DNA from: Apium graveolens
Taxonomy: Eukaryota; Streptophyta; Magnoliopsida; Apiales; Apiaceae
Direction of reading: 5' to 3'
Assembly (NCBI RefSeq): GCF_009905375.1
Contig: NC_133657.1
Location: 45,558,192 to 45,622,191 of the forward strand
Length of the DNA stretch: 64,000 nucleotides
How positions within the stretch are numbered: position 1 is the stretch's first letter; every line of letters begins with the position of its first letter. Positions 1 through 10,598 of this stretch are shown here, piece by piece. The notes below the pieces were generated by a model. That model worked only from the letters and a program-made list of their open reading frames with translations. It was not told where the DNA came from and made no database searches. The translations under genes and the position numbers were made by a program.

Positions 1-553
1 ATTCTACTAATGGCAAGTGGTCATCCCAACTTCCTGCAAAATCGATTGCACAACTACACAACATGTCTTCGATTGTTTGAATTATCCTTTCCCTCTGACC
101 ATCAGTCTACGGGTGGTATGCCGTACTCATGTTCAGCTTCATGCCAAGACTCTCTTGAAATTGCTTCCAGAATCTCGAGTTAAATCAGGGATGTCTGTCT
201 GAAACTATCGATACGGGTACTCTATGTCTTAGTACGATTTCACGCACATACATATAAACCAACCTGTCCAATGACGACTTCTCATTAATTGGAAGAAAAT
301 GCGCTGACTTCGTAAGGCGATCAACTATAACCCATATAGCGTCATGTCCAGATTTCGTTCGTGGTAGTCCCACTATAAAGTCCATAACAATATTTTCCCA
401 TTTCCATTCTGGGATCTTCTGGGGCTGAATTAATCTGCTTGGTCGTTGATGTTCTGCCTTCACTTTCTGACAAGTATAACACTTCGCAACCCACTCTGCC
501 ACCTCTCGCTTCATGTTTGGCCACCAAAAGTTCTGCTTTAAGTCTCGATACAT
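1..553 (-). pseudogene. Element A integrase core, truncated by window edge
   Basis: The integrase would join element cDNA to host DNA in the nucleus. The minus-strand frame carries the end of the zinc-binding region (CYTCQK) and the start of the catalytic core (WENIVMDFIVGLP, with its first catalytic Asp). It runs to VSDRHP, which holds the second catalytic Asp, and a TGA stop follows directly at 185. Beyond the stop the same frame continues recognisably to position 1 (the STAYHP and DGQRE region around the catalytic Glu), with another stop inside it. The C-terminal part is off-window. It directly follows the RNase H and linker part at 599-973 in the same degraded polyprotein. The domain assignment is secure; function is lost. 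Confidence 0.8.
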
Positions 554-598
554 CTTGGTGCTTCCCGGATGGATTGAAAATCTTGAATTGTGGGCTTC

Positions 599-973
599 TT
601 ACAATATCTTATTCTTCAATTCAGGTACATGAGGAATCCAAATTCTCGAGGAAAACCTTAGTATATCTTGCTCATCCTTTTGAGTACCAATCTCTTCTCC
701 AGTTAGCTGATTTTTCTCTTTCTTCATTACTTCTTCCTGACATTTCCTTATCTTTTCCATTAATGTTGGCTGAAAAGTCATTGCATGACAAACTTCTTCA
801 CCTATTCCACAATCACAAAGTTCCAATTGAAATCTCTTTATCTCTTCAAATAATTCTTTTGGTGTTGCTATCATATTCGATCTTTCCTTCCTACTCAAAG
901 CATCGGCTACAACGTTTGCCTTTCCCGGATGATAATTTATCGAGCAATCATAGTCCTTAATCAATCCAACCAT
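599..973 (-). pseudogene. Element A RNase H end, linker and integrase N-terminal remnant
   Basis: The minus-strand frame starts with the conserved end of the Ty3/gypsy RNase H, including the NVVADALSRKER motif whose Asp is an RNase H active-site residue. A charged linker follows (Lys/Glu rich), then RIWIPHVPELKNKIL, which is the usual lead-in to the integrase zinc finger. It ends at a stop at 599, after which integrase resumes at 553 in the same strand and order. The break separates what would have been one polyprotein. Known: DALSRKER is typical of Tekay, Del and Galadriel-like chromoviruses. The frame overlaps the previous RNase H frame by a few bases in another phase, so a frameshift lies near 965. 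Confidence 0.8.
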
Positions 974-1575
974 CTCCTTTTCCTCATATTGAGCTCCTTC
1001 TGAGTGAAAATATACTTTAAACTCTTGTGATCCGTGTAGATCTCACACTTTTCTCCGTAGAGGTAATGTCTCCAAATCTTAAGTGCGAACACTATGGTGG
1101 CTAGTTCCAAGTCATGCGTAGGGTACTTCAATTCATGCGGTTTTAACTGTCTTGATGCATACGCGATCACCTTATTGTGTTGCATTAGCACACAACCCAA
1201 TCCTTTATGTGAAGCATCGCTCAAAATCATAAAGTTTCCTTGGTCGTCTGGTAGTACTAACATCGGAGCTGTTACCAATCTCTGTTTCAACTCTTGAAAG
1301 CTATCCTCACATTCTGCATTCCATTCGAACTTCTGATTCTTCCTGGTTAACTTAGTCAATGGCGCGGCGATTTTCGAAAAATCCTTGACAAATCTTCTAT
1401 AATACCCTGCCAATCCTAGACAACTTCGCACTTTCGTAGGTGTCTTTGGCCTCTCCCAACTCATAATCGCCTCAATCTTTGTCGGATCTACTTTAACTCC
1501 TTCATCTCCAATGACGTGCCCTAAAAATTGAACTTTCTTTAACCAAAACTCACATTTAGAAAACTTGGCATACAA
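961..1575 (-). pseudogene. Element A reverse transcriptase thumb/connection and RNase H
   Basis: The 204-codon minus-strand frame covers the end of reverse transcriptase ([16 protein letters not shown], then [20 protein letters not shown]) and most of the Ty3/gypsy RNase H. RNase H motifs are visible in order: [39 protein letters not shown] and [13 protein letters not shown], so the catalytic Asp, Glu and Asp positions are kept. RNase H removes the RNA strand during reverse transcription in the virus-like particle. It is followed by a frameshifted continuation (599-973) and preceded by a broken RT (1576-2343). The upstream start is a break point, not a true translation start. Confidence 0.85.
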
Positions 1576-2343
1576 CTTCTCTTATCGGAGTATATCCAAT
1601 GCTATCCATAGATGCTACTTATGTTCTTCTTCCGAATTTGATTAAATAAAGATGTCATTAATGAATACCACTACGAACTTGTCCAAATACTTTTCAAATA
1701 CCCGATTCATCAGATCCATAAATGCTGTCGGGGCGTTAGTCAATCCAAAAGGCATCACTAAGAATTCATAATGTCTGTATCTTGTCCTGAATGTTGTCTT
1801 TGGGATATCTTATTCTTTGATCTTTAATTGATGGTATCCTGATCTTAAGTTAATCTTTGAAAAGCACTTTGCTCCTATCAGCTGATCAAATAGGTCATCT
1901 ATTCTTAGTAGCGGGTATCGGTTCTTAATCGTCACCTTATTCAACTCCCGATAATCTATACATAACCGCATACTTCCATCTTTCTTCTTTACGAACAAGA
2001 CATGTGCTCCCCATGGTGACGTACTTGTCCGTATCACTCCTTTGTCCAACAATTCTTATAGCTAGCTCGCCAACTCTTTCAATTCTGCTGGTGCCATCCT
2101 ATATGGGGCCTTCGAAACTGCTTCTGTTCCCGGAGCAAGGTTGATCTCGAACTCGATTTGTCGATCTAGCGGTAAGCCTGGTAGTTCGTCTGGAAACACA
2201 TCTGGAAATTCGTTAACTATGGGAATACCTTCTATGCCGGGGTTGCCCTTTTCTGAATCCACTACATAAGCTAGGAATGACTCACAACCTTTTCTAAGTA
2301 ACTTCTTAGCCTGAACGATTGTAAGAAACAGTTGTTCTTGCCT
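1576..2343 (-). pseudogene. Element A reverse transcriptase, several stops and mutated catalytic box
   Basis: Two stretches are open on the minus strand. The first (2262-2062) holds the pre-RT linker NEFPDVFPDELPGLP. The second (2052-1810) holds RT motifs [16 protein letters not shown] and [12 protein letters not shown]. Below 1810 the frame continues through [13 protein letters not shown] to the catalytic box, which reads VFINDI where the family has VFIDDI; it is then cut by a TAA. The first catalytic Asp is therefore Asn (about 1651-1653). At least three stops lie in this segment. Known: both Asp residues of the xDD box bind the metal ions needed for DNA synthesis, so the domain would be dead even without the stops. 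Confidence 0.82.
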
Positions 2344-3114
2344 CTATCCCTTAAATACTACTTTCTCTCCACTCTTCATCTTTAAATACACTTTCATGGA
2401 CTTACAATTAGTCTGGGCATTATTCTTCCCTAACCAATCCATACCTAAAATTATATCGAACTCTCCCAACTTGAAGAGTATCAAGTCGGCTGAAAATTTA
2501 TACCTCGAAATATCAATCTCACACTTCGGACAGAGTTGACTCACAGGAATCTTCTCTTGGTTTGCAATTACCATATTTACTACCTCGTTCATAACCATTT
2601 TATCACATTGAAGTTTAACAACAAAAGTTTCTGATATGAAAGATCTCGTCGCTCCAGAATCAATCAATACTTTAGCTTCGACATTATTTAGTAAAAGTGT
2701 ACCTGCTATCACCTCAGAATTCTGAATAAAGTCCATCATTTTTAAATGAAATGTCCTTGTTGTTTCTTGCGGAGTTGTTGTAGGTGGTGGAGGTAAGGCC
2801 AATACCTCAGCTGGCACGCTTGCACTGGTACTTGCCACGTTCATCAGAGCTTTAACTGGTCCGGTTGACTTGCACTCCCTAGCTATGTGTCCAGTCTTTC
2901 CACACTTGTAGCATGTAACTCCCGACTTCGGCATCTTACACTCGTTTGCCAAATGTCCCTTCTGGTTGCACCTATAGCATGTCATGCTCAGCTTATTACA
3001 CACTCCAGGGTGCCTTCTTCCACAATGTTTGCATTCTGGTCTCTGAAATCTATTTTCTCCAACTTGTCCTTGGCTTGCCTGGTTGTTCCCCTTTGATTCT
3101 TGTCTTTTGCTCAA
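2344..3114 (-). pseudogene. Element A gag C-terminus (zinc knuckles) and aspartic protease
   Basis: The 256-codon minus-strand frame contains three cysteine-histidine knuckles: CKHCGRRHPGVC (spacing 2-3-3, atypical), then CYRCNQKGHLANEC and CYKCGKTGHIAREC (both the standard C-x2-C-x4-H-x4-C). These bind the element's RNA during packaging. A Pro/Thr-rich spacer follows, then a retropepsin-type protease with LIDSGATRSFIS (catalytic Asp) and the flap/closing motif DIILGMDWL. It ends at a stop at 2344, after which the RT region continues. This is the best preserved part of element A. It overlaps the preceding gag frame by a few bases in a different phase. Confidence 0.85.
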
Positions 3115-3956
3115 ATTTCCCTTCTTTTGAAAATTTCCGCCTTTATGGAATCCAATCTTTTCATATTCCTGTCTTGTGAATTTCCTGCTTCAGACTTTTC
3201 TCCATAGAATGAAACCTTTCTCTTCATGTTATCCCTTTCCTTTCTTGACTGCATCCCATTATTCTCAATCAGAGCAGCTTTCTGTACTACGCCTGCATAA
3301 GTATCAAGCTCAAACATAACCACTCTATCTCTGATCCAAGGCTCTAATCCTTGTTAAAATCTCTTTGCTTTTTCCTCCTCACTGCTGGTATACTTTGTCA
3401 CAAACCTTGACAATTCTATGAACTTCTTCTCATACTCCAGTACAGACATATTCCCTTTCTTCAATTCAAGAAATTTAAGCTCCATCTGATTCTGCAGGTA
3501 CTTAGGGTAATACTTTTCCAGAAATAACTTCTTAAATCTTTCCCAAGAAACTTGCTGATTTGCTTCCATAGCTTTTACTGATTCCCACCATTAGATGACT
3601 TTGCCCTTCAAGAAGTAAGTAGCATATGGTGTCTTCTGATCGTCCTCTAACTGTACCAACTCAAAAGCCCTTTCTATTTTCTTAATCCACGTGTTAGCTA
3701 TTATTGGATCAGTGGTATCATGAAATGCAGGTGGGTTCACATTCTGAAAAGCCTTGAAAGTAACAACTTGTCGAGGTGGTACTGGTGGATCAGGTGGTTG
3801 GTGTGGTTCACGATTATCTTGGTTTTCAAATTGTTGTTGAAGAGTTAGTTGTTTTTGAGCTATAGCGTTTGTTTGCTGTTGTAAGGTTTCCAGTAATCGA
3901 AGAATATTTGGATCTGTGGTGGATGTGGTTGTTGGGTTCTTCTTTTTGGGTGGCAT
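3111..3956 (-). pseudogene. Element A gag N-terminus (capsid region), broken
   Basis: The start is the ATG at 3954-3956 (MPPKKKNP), a common beginning for Tekay-type gag. The first part is Gln-rich, then comes the capsid-domain entry FKAFQNVNPPAF and WIKKIERAFEL. The frame stops at 3591, reopens at 3569-3354 (SWERFKKLFLEKYYPKYLQNQMELKF, the conserved core of Retrotrans_gag), stops again, and continues at 3323-3111. Three stops or frame breaks split one original gag of roughly 500 residues including the knuckles. Gag would assemble the cytoplasmic virus-like particle. The minus-strand leader between 3957 and about 4261 has no supported coding region. Confidence 0.8.
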
Positions 3957-4261
3957 GATCCTTGAGATAAGATTTACGTCAAAACATGTATGAATACTGA
4001 AATAATTCGAGGGTATCGCATGGCATTCTTATTTACTTATGAGGTCAAGTTTCAAATTAAACAAATATGGTGATGCATATAAAGGCGTAAAATAAAAAAT
4101 TAAAAGCAAAGGAAACGACAGTGAATTGAAATTTAAGGTCACAATACATCAAGATTAAAATAAGGTCTGAATTTAGGAATAACATGCTTATTTAAAGGAA
4201 CAACAGGGAGTTCTACATAGTCCGATAATACAACAACATGAAAGGTAGATAATGGAAAGAA
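3957..4261 (-). other. Element A untranslated spacer between leader ORF and gag
   Basis: About 300 bases of AT-rich sequence lie between the end of the leader ORF and the gag start. I see no coding region, no clear repeat and no conserved motif in it. Confidence 0.5.
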
Positions 4262-4687
4262 CTAAGGCTCCACTCTATCGGAACGGGGCTTGGTAGTCTT
4301 CTCCTCTCGAAGCGTCTTCACAATACTCTGGAGCTCATCCACCACCATCTGGATGATATACTGGCTGGTACGGTCTCGGTGCGATGGCATCTCCTCAAGC
4401 TTAGTGTTGACGTACTGAACCAAAGTCTCAAGTCTTGCAGTCATCTGCTCCTTAGGCTTCCCTTCATAGTTTCAGCTGTTCGGATACACATTCTTCAATC
4501 GGTCTATCAGTCGGTCGTACTTGCCCTGAAGCATGTCAAACTCGCGCCTCAACTCAGCATACACGGAGAAAGCAATAGTGTCGTCCGACCCAGACGATGA
4601 TGAGGAGTGCGCCCTTTGCTGACAAACCATACATAGATATATAAGAGGAGTATTAATAATAAATTTACTTAACCTACTCTCTCGCAT
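4262..4687 (-). pseudogene. Element A leader ORF between primer site and gag (unknown function)
   Basis: I do not recognise this protein. Two minus-strand frames lie end to end in the leader: 4687-4472 (71 codons) and 4444-4262 (60 codons), in the same phase with a stop between them. The first has a Ser-rich acidic stretch (SSSSSGSDD) followed by a Leu/Arg/Asp-rich segment (ELRREFDMLQGKYDRLIDRL). The second has MTARLETLVQYVNTKLEEM and MVVDELQSIVKTLREE. Both look helical with heptad-like hydrophobic spacing, so a coiled coil is plausible. The position upstream of gag is unusual for a simple gag-pol element. It could be a chance open frame, but the composition looks coding. Function is unknown. 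Confidence 0.4.
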
Positions 4688-4751
4688 AATGTCTATAACT
4701 TATACATATATCCTATAACCTATTTGGGCTGTCCAGGGACTCTAAAATGTA

Positions 4752-4763
4752 GCACTGATACCA
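4752..4763 (-). promoter_or_regulatory. Element A primer binding site (initiator Met tRNA type)
   Basis: On the minus strand the bases read TGGTATCAGTGC, one mismatch from TGGTATCAGAGC, the complement of the plant initiator Met tRNA 3' end. It lies 5 bases inside the LTR end at 4769, the expected place for priming minus-strand DNA synthesis. Confidence 0.85.
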
Positions 4764-4768
4764 AAACC

Positions 4769-6231
4769 TGTCACACCCCCCCCCCTCTAACTTAAAAATA
4801 CATAATATATAACTATTACAATATTTAAAAGAAAGTAAATACAACTGAATCCAAGATCTTACAGTTTAGGGTTTGGAACAGCCCAACACTACTTAACTAT
4901 TACAACTGGTTTTAAATATCGAGTCCTCACACAAAACTATCTCTTATTCTACCTGAGCTCGGACATACGCATCGGCATCACAAGTCTTACGTGCTGTCTG
5001 CTTGAATATAACCGTAGCTTCTAGTTGTAATATCAGGGTTAAAGCAAGTAGTGAGCCAAATGCTCAACAAGTGCTAAATAATACGATACAAAACATAAAT
5101 CGAGATATATATTAAAGAATGACAATGTGAAGATATAACTAATAATAACAAGAGATGAACTTTTGGGCGATGGCATCATTTGCTTGAATCAAAAACTTTT
5201 TCAAAATCATATCTTAATCAAAAACCATTTTATGACGCTACGGATTACAGCCGGTGATCAGCCGCGAAGTATTCCCGAACCTCGCTGGGTTCTAAAACAT
5301 TAATGGGATCCCTAGGAAACTTTTAACCCTACAATATTAGTGTGGAAAGGACTTGCGTCTCAGTCCAGATCCACTATTTAAAGAAAACATTTATCCCCCT
5401 TTGGGACTGAAAATCCAAATTTTAATCATTTCAAAAACTGATGCCGATTGATAATAAAATTTCTTAAATAGTAAACATCTTTATCAAGGGATTATAGATC
5501 AAATTTGAAACAATGGAAATATAATCACTAAATCTTGGGGCCATGATTCACTAGACTTTACTCTATCAGGGTACTTGAACAGTTTCTATTTTCAAGGATT
5601 TTGACAAGGAGATTTAGTAGGGTTATTGGATAATATGAAATAGTATTGCCAAACTAGGCTTTAAGCAGTAGTTTCAAATAAGGTATGGATATTAAAATAT
5701 CAAGAAGATAAGCATTACTGGTTCCAGGTATGATATAGGTGTTAAAATACAAGGAAAGTGATCATCAATTCAAGGTATACCAGGGTATCAAGCTTTAGGG
5801 TAAGGATAGGGTTATCAAACAATCATGAACGACTTTAAAGAATAACTAGCTTTTAGGTATCAAGATAAAATTTCTATCGAGGTTCTTACAAGAGTTAAAT
5901 CAAAGCATCAGGGTGCAATATCAAGATTTCTCAAGAATCAATAGCATGTTAATGAAAAGGATCAATCAAGTATTATAACAAATCTCTATTTTATCATGGC
6001 ATCACAATTACTTTGGTATACTAGCATGGTATGACTTTTGATCTACTTGTAATAAGTACTTGAGGGTTCATGACATTTCTATATAATATGAAGATAGATT
6101 TGAGAATCACTTGGTCCAGGTATAACAAGATAAATCAGGATACTCGTATCATATATATAAGAACTAGTTATCACACATTCGCATTGTAAACTAAAAAAAA
6201 TCGGTTGAATCACTTGCCTTGAGAAGGCTGG
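4769..6231 (-). repeat. Element A 5' LTR, inner part (U5 side)
   Basis: This is non-coding LTR sequence. It begins at the plus-strand TGTCACACC next to the primer site and runs to the insertion point of element B. The five bases gctgg at 6227-6231 recur at 41850-41854, where the same LTR resumes. A run of nine C lies at 4776-4785. I see no protein-coding potential. Short fragments of the LTR are internally similar (several AAGGTAT-type words between 5680 and 5830), but no clean tandem repeat is present. Confidence 0.7.
6227..6231. repeat. Target-site duplication of element B (left), gctgg
   Basis: gctgg precedes B's TGTAATAACC end and is repeated at 41850-41854 just after B's TTACA end. This 5-bp duplication proves that the two LTRs, 31 kb apart, belong to one insertion. 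Confidence 0.9.
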
Positions 6232-6767
6232 TGTAATAACCCTAATTTTTTTGGAAATTTTTGAAACCCTTATGAATAGTGATTTTGCAGATGATGCTGA
6301 ATGAGAAAAATTTTCATGCCACACTATGTAGGGATTCTGTTATGGATATTCTGAGATTTTATTAGTACTCTATATGGTATATAAGTGTATGTAAAGATCG
6401 TCAGAATCCAATTCCGAATACTTTGATTTTTCCCGGAAATCCACTAGATACGGAAATAATTGAGTATAAGGTAACAGGATAAAAAGGATTTAAATAAAAG
6501 GATTATAAGAAAGGATCATAAAAGGATTATAATGTATTGAGAAAGGTTAAGGAAACCCAAGTAATAAGATCCCGGGTATGATCCCTCAAACGAGAAATGA
6601 GAACGAAAGTTAAGCGAACCGTATAACAGGTCAGCGGTCATTAGGCAAACAATTAGAAGCTAATCAAAGAGATTAGAAGGGATGATGTCATCCAACCAAT
6701 GAGAAGAGGGCAAGAAAGGGGTGATGACATAGCAATGTGATGTAAGCATGACATAGGAGGGAAGGAA

Positions 6768-6790
6768 GTGTGGTTGAATGATAACCACAC
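6768..6790 (+). promoter_or_regulatory. Inverted repeat in element B LTR
   Basis: Arms GTGTGGTT (6768-6775) and AACCACAC (6783-6790) are perfect complements around a 7-base loop. The same structure is in the 3' LTR at 27654-27676. It lies upstream of the CT-rich leader-like zone, so it could be an enhancer or a terminator-like hairpin; role unknown. Confidence 0.45.
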
Positions 6791-8391
6791 AAAGTCAAGG
6801 TTAATTAGGTAATTAACCTAAAACAAATCAAAATTCAACCAACCAAGCTAAACATTTCATTTTTCAACCAAACAAAACACAAAAACCCTCCATTTCTTCA
6901 TGAAGCTCTCGGCTTCTTTCTTAGCAAAATGAAGATCCAAGCTCCACCACTTACTATTTAGCAAGGTATTTATCTAAGCTTCCCATGGATAGTTACATAC
7001 TTCCTATAAGTTTAAGCTTCTAATTCCAAGCCAATCTTTTTTTATAAATCAAGGAAGAAGATGGTGAATAGTAACCTTCAAGAAATAACTTTGGTTTTCT
7101 TGATTTTTTTTGAAAGTTCAAGGTAGCTTAAGCATAGATCAAGGCTTCCATGGGCATTCCAAGGATCTTTCATTGATTAAGAAGCTTCAAGGAAGGTATA
7201 ACATCTCCAAACCCTAGCTTTACTTTGTATATTAGAATGATTTTGGTTGATATGGTATTAGAGTAGCTTAGTGATTGTGGTTTAGAGTTGGGTTGGAATG
7301 GTGGTGAATGGATTGTTGAAATCTTATGATTTGATTAAAGAATGTAGTATAGTTTAAATTCAAGTTTTAGGATTAAGTAAATTGATTATAATGAGTTGAT
7401 TGGGGCTGTTGTAGTGTAATATGGATGGACTTTGGTTGTATGAATTGATTGGTAGTTGGATTGATGTGAATTGGAGTGTTATAAATTTGGGAAATCACGT
7501 AAATATAGCCGTCGTAATGCCCGATTTACCGTAGACTGTTTTTGTTCTTAACAATAGAACCCTTGAACTCACTGCTAGGTTTTGACCATTGCCATGTTTA
7601 GATAGTTCATGTTATGAGCTTCGTTTTGATATGTGGTTCGTTTGATTCCGATGAACGGTTTTGGAGAAACGGCCGTTTTAAGTAACGACATTTCGCGAAC
7701 GAACCCTTACCCCTCGCCTTACTTTGAAACATAGGTTAAAGACCTTAAAGGACTAATTGAAGTATGAAATATTTATGTAAGGTGTAATAGGCAGTTGGTA
7801 AGACACTCGCGAAAGAATCGCCTACTCGTAATGGTTAATTTATTAAAAATGGGGGAGCCGAGGGTACTCGAGCGACTTAAGTAAATCGTTAAGCGCAAAA
7901 GCGAACGTTAGGACTCTAAATGGTTAAAGTCTAGTTTCTTAAGTGACCGGGGTTTAATTCCGACTTATGTTGTTGTTCATAGGTTATCGGACCCACTCTA
8001 AGCTTAAGCCTATCCGGGAGCACTCAGGCAAGTTTTCTACCCGTATAACTGTTGTTGTAATGTATATGTGTATATGCATGATCTTGCGATAAATGCATAT
8101 TTGTTATTAGCAAACTCTTGCGATATATTGTAGCATGTGATATGGTATATATGCATGCCTGTTTCATATTCTTGATTTATATATCTGTTGGTTCAAACGC
8201 TTATAGTTGCATAATACCTATGCTAGAGATAAGCGGTATTTGAGTTTACCCTTAGTATAGGGGATAAAAGGTGAATATATTTCTAAACCGGGAGTCGATG
8301 TTCCCGAGAATAATATATATATTTTTATATATATATATATGGTTATAGTTTTCAAAACTATTAATCGAATAAGGTTTATTCGATAACTTTT

Positions 8392-8612
8392 TCTTTATTT
8401 TATTTAATGAATGTTATTTCGAATATTCATCCGAGGATTTATGACTCCCTTTATTTTATTATTGAATATTATTTTGAATATTCATCCGAGGACTTATGAC
8501 TCAGTTTATATTATTTAATGATTATTAATTGGATATTCATTTGAGGATGTATGACTCCTTTATTTTATTTAATGAATATTATTTATAATATTCATTCGAG
8601 GTATTATAACTC
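8392..8612 (+). repeat. 55-bp tandem array in B LTR, 4 units
   Basis: The word ATGACTC (ATAACTC in the last unit) recurs at 8441, 8496, 8551 and 8606, exactly 55 bases apart. Each unit also holds a partly palindromic GAATATTATTTCGAATATTC segment. The 3' LTR has the same four units (40180-40400). Element F has six units. Confidence 0.85.
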
Positions 8613-9984
8613 CGCTTATTATTTAATAATATTCTTTATTTTATTAAAGAATAATGTTCGATAATCAAACTTACTTTTGATTATTCAAATAAAGATATTA
8701 CTTTCGTATAAGTATATCTTTGATTATTTACTATTCGTTTCAAGTATAAGTTTTCCAACTTCTACCTCAATTATTCTTTATGGGAATATTATTTAAATAA
8801 TAATATTCAGATATTTCTTTTATATTGAGACTGATTTACTTTATTAAATCAGCATTATTCCAAACACTCTTTAAAGTGTTTTCGAGTCTTCAAAATGATT
8901 TTTAAAAGTTAGAGCGGATCCCAAAACTCATTTTTATATTTAAGATCTTCCTTTTAAAAGGGGATTTAAATACTCGCTCAAAACCTGAGGGATCCGGCTC
9001 TATGGTGCATTTTATATTCGCAACAAGGTTGCAGTTTTGGTAAAATAATTGATTACTTACCCAACGTTTGGGAAGTAAGTCCATCTATCGAGTCGGCATG
9101 AGCAACATGGGCTCAGTGGGCGTCCGTGATAGTGTAAGTGGCTCAGTGGGAGTCCATCAAATACATAAGTGGCTGAGTGGCAGTCCAGCATAAGGTCCTA
9201 TTGCGACCAGGGTGATGACCAGTGGGGAATTCGTCCATCTACTAGTAGAAAAGGTTACTTATTGGTATCTTTGCCTGATCAGCAAGATATCGGGTTTATG
9301 CCATAATTCTTTTTCCTTTCCAAAAAAATTCATTGGATGTTACAAACTCTGTTCATACCTTACATGACAGAGGTTTTCGGGAAATATATAAAGAAGATGT
9401 ATATGTGGATATATATATATATATATCAGAACTTAATGAAGTATATCATAACTTTATTTCCTTCAAAATATTTCAAAGATTGAATTTATTCAAGTCTTAT
9501 CTTGTAGTCTCATCAGTGTGATGAACTTTTGAAACTAATTATAACTTGAACGGTGGTAGTTCAAGTAGTATTCGGAAAAGATATAAGTATATTGGAGTAT
9601 CTTGTAACTTCATCTTTTAAACTTATATCTAGTAAATGATTATCTTATGCATATCAAAGACTTTCAGAAAAATGTTGAGACAAGGTAAGATATATGAGAT
9701 CACCTTGCAACGATATTTATTTTTATACAGTTATAAACTGGAACTCTGTGTATATTATACATGGAAGAGGACTTCCAAGATTTTGAAAAGTATATATGTA
9801 TATATACTGAATATTTTACGACTTCATCGCATTAAGATATCAAACTTGGTTCATTTCTTTTGACCAAGACTTTCATGAGTACTATGAGAATGCTCGTATA
9901 TTGTTAATTACTATACATATTATTTGGTGGGCTTGCTGCTCACCCTTGCTTTCTTCTTTCATCACACAACAACAGATAGAAAAG

Positions 9985-10104
9985 ATGAACAGGACCAAGC
10001 TCCCAATTCGCGAGCGGATAGGAAACGTTCCGCAGTTTCCTATAGGCGTTGATGTCGCTGTAGCTGAGGTAGGAACTACCAATAGGCCAGGCTTCAACTT
10101 TTGA
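9985..10104 (+). other. Conserved 39-codon open frame near LTR end
   Basis: An ATG at 9985 opens 39 codons ending TGA at 10104, starting MNRTKLPIRERIGNV. All four B and F LTRs keep the frame without indels or stops (also 41454-41573, 51248-51367, 61236-61355) despite substitutions. No family is recognised. It may simply reflect DNA-level conservation of the LTR end, so coding is not claimed. Confidence 0.3.
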
Positions 10105-10384
10105 TGTACCAGATTTATGTATATTTATGATTTGTAATAATGGCAAAGAAATGTAAATTTATTCAGAAACCCTTTTAAGGTGTATTGGCATATATTAGTG
10201 GAATAAAACGACTTGTGATTATTTTTGGATATTCATCTCTGAGACTATAACTTGTGGTGTGTGTGTTTATTGTGGGGTCACAGTACAGAGTAGTTGATTA
10301 TTTATTAAGATTGGGTGTTATTAAGGGAAATGGAACTCGTGACAACCCGGATCCCCAACCCCGGATTTGGAGGTGTTACAGAAG

Positions 10385-10396
10385 TGGTATCAGAGC
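10385..10396 (+). promoter_or_regulatory. Element B primer binding site
   Basis: TGGTATCAGAGC, an exact complement of the plant initiator Met tRNA 3' end, four bases after the 5' LTR. Element F has the same site at 51649. Confidence 0.92.
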
Positions 10397-10598
10397 TAAG
10401 CGTTATAAACCTCAGAGATGATGTGACGCTAAGATAATAACTAAGATAATAAGAACTCTTGCCAAGTTCATAGTCGGGCTACCTAACGTAGTACTGACAG
10501 TTAAAACCCTTATGGGAACCCTTATAAATATCGTGATAGAAGCGTAGTTCATTATCGTATATGGTAGTGGGACTCCGAACCCTGAGGTTGAGGAGTAA
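10397..10598 (+). other. Element B leader up to the D insertion
   Basis: About 200 bases after the primer site with no coding potential seen. They match the sequence after F's primer site. The stretch ends with agtaa (10594-10598), the left target duplication of element D; B resumes at 21789. Confidence 0.7.

Larger units (their letters stand above)
6232..10380 (+). repeat. Element B 5' LTR (4,149 bp)
   Basis: Boundaries are TGTAATAACC at 6232 and GGTGTTACA at 10380, next to the primer site. The LTR holds an 8-bp-arm inverted repeat (6768-6790), a CT/A-rich leader-like zone with CTCTCGGC (6890-6915), the block GTTTCGCGAACGAA shared with element F (7690 region), a TA-rich run (8310-8340), a four-unit 55-bp tandem array (8392-8612) and a 39-codon open frame near the end. 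Short GGCTCAGTGGGAGTCC-type repeats lie at 9108-9195. No protein gene is supported. It is unusually long for a plant gypsy LTR. Confidence 0.88.

Noticed and set aside
6079..6324. 81-codon minus-strand frame across the A/B junction
   Set aside because: It spans the insertion boundary of element B, so it is a chance fusion.
9333..9863. Two plus-strand frames (62 and 75 codons) in B LTR
   Set aside because: AT-rich LTR frames with Tyr/Ile/Leu bias; not retained in F.
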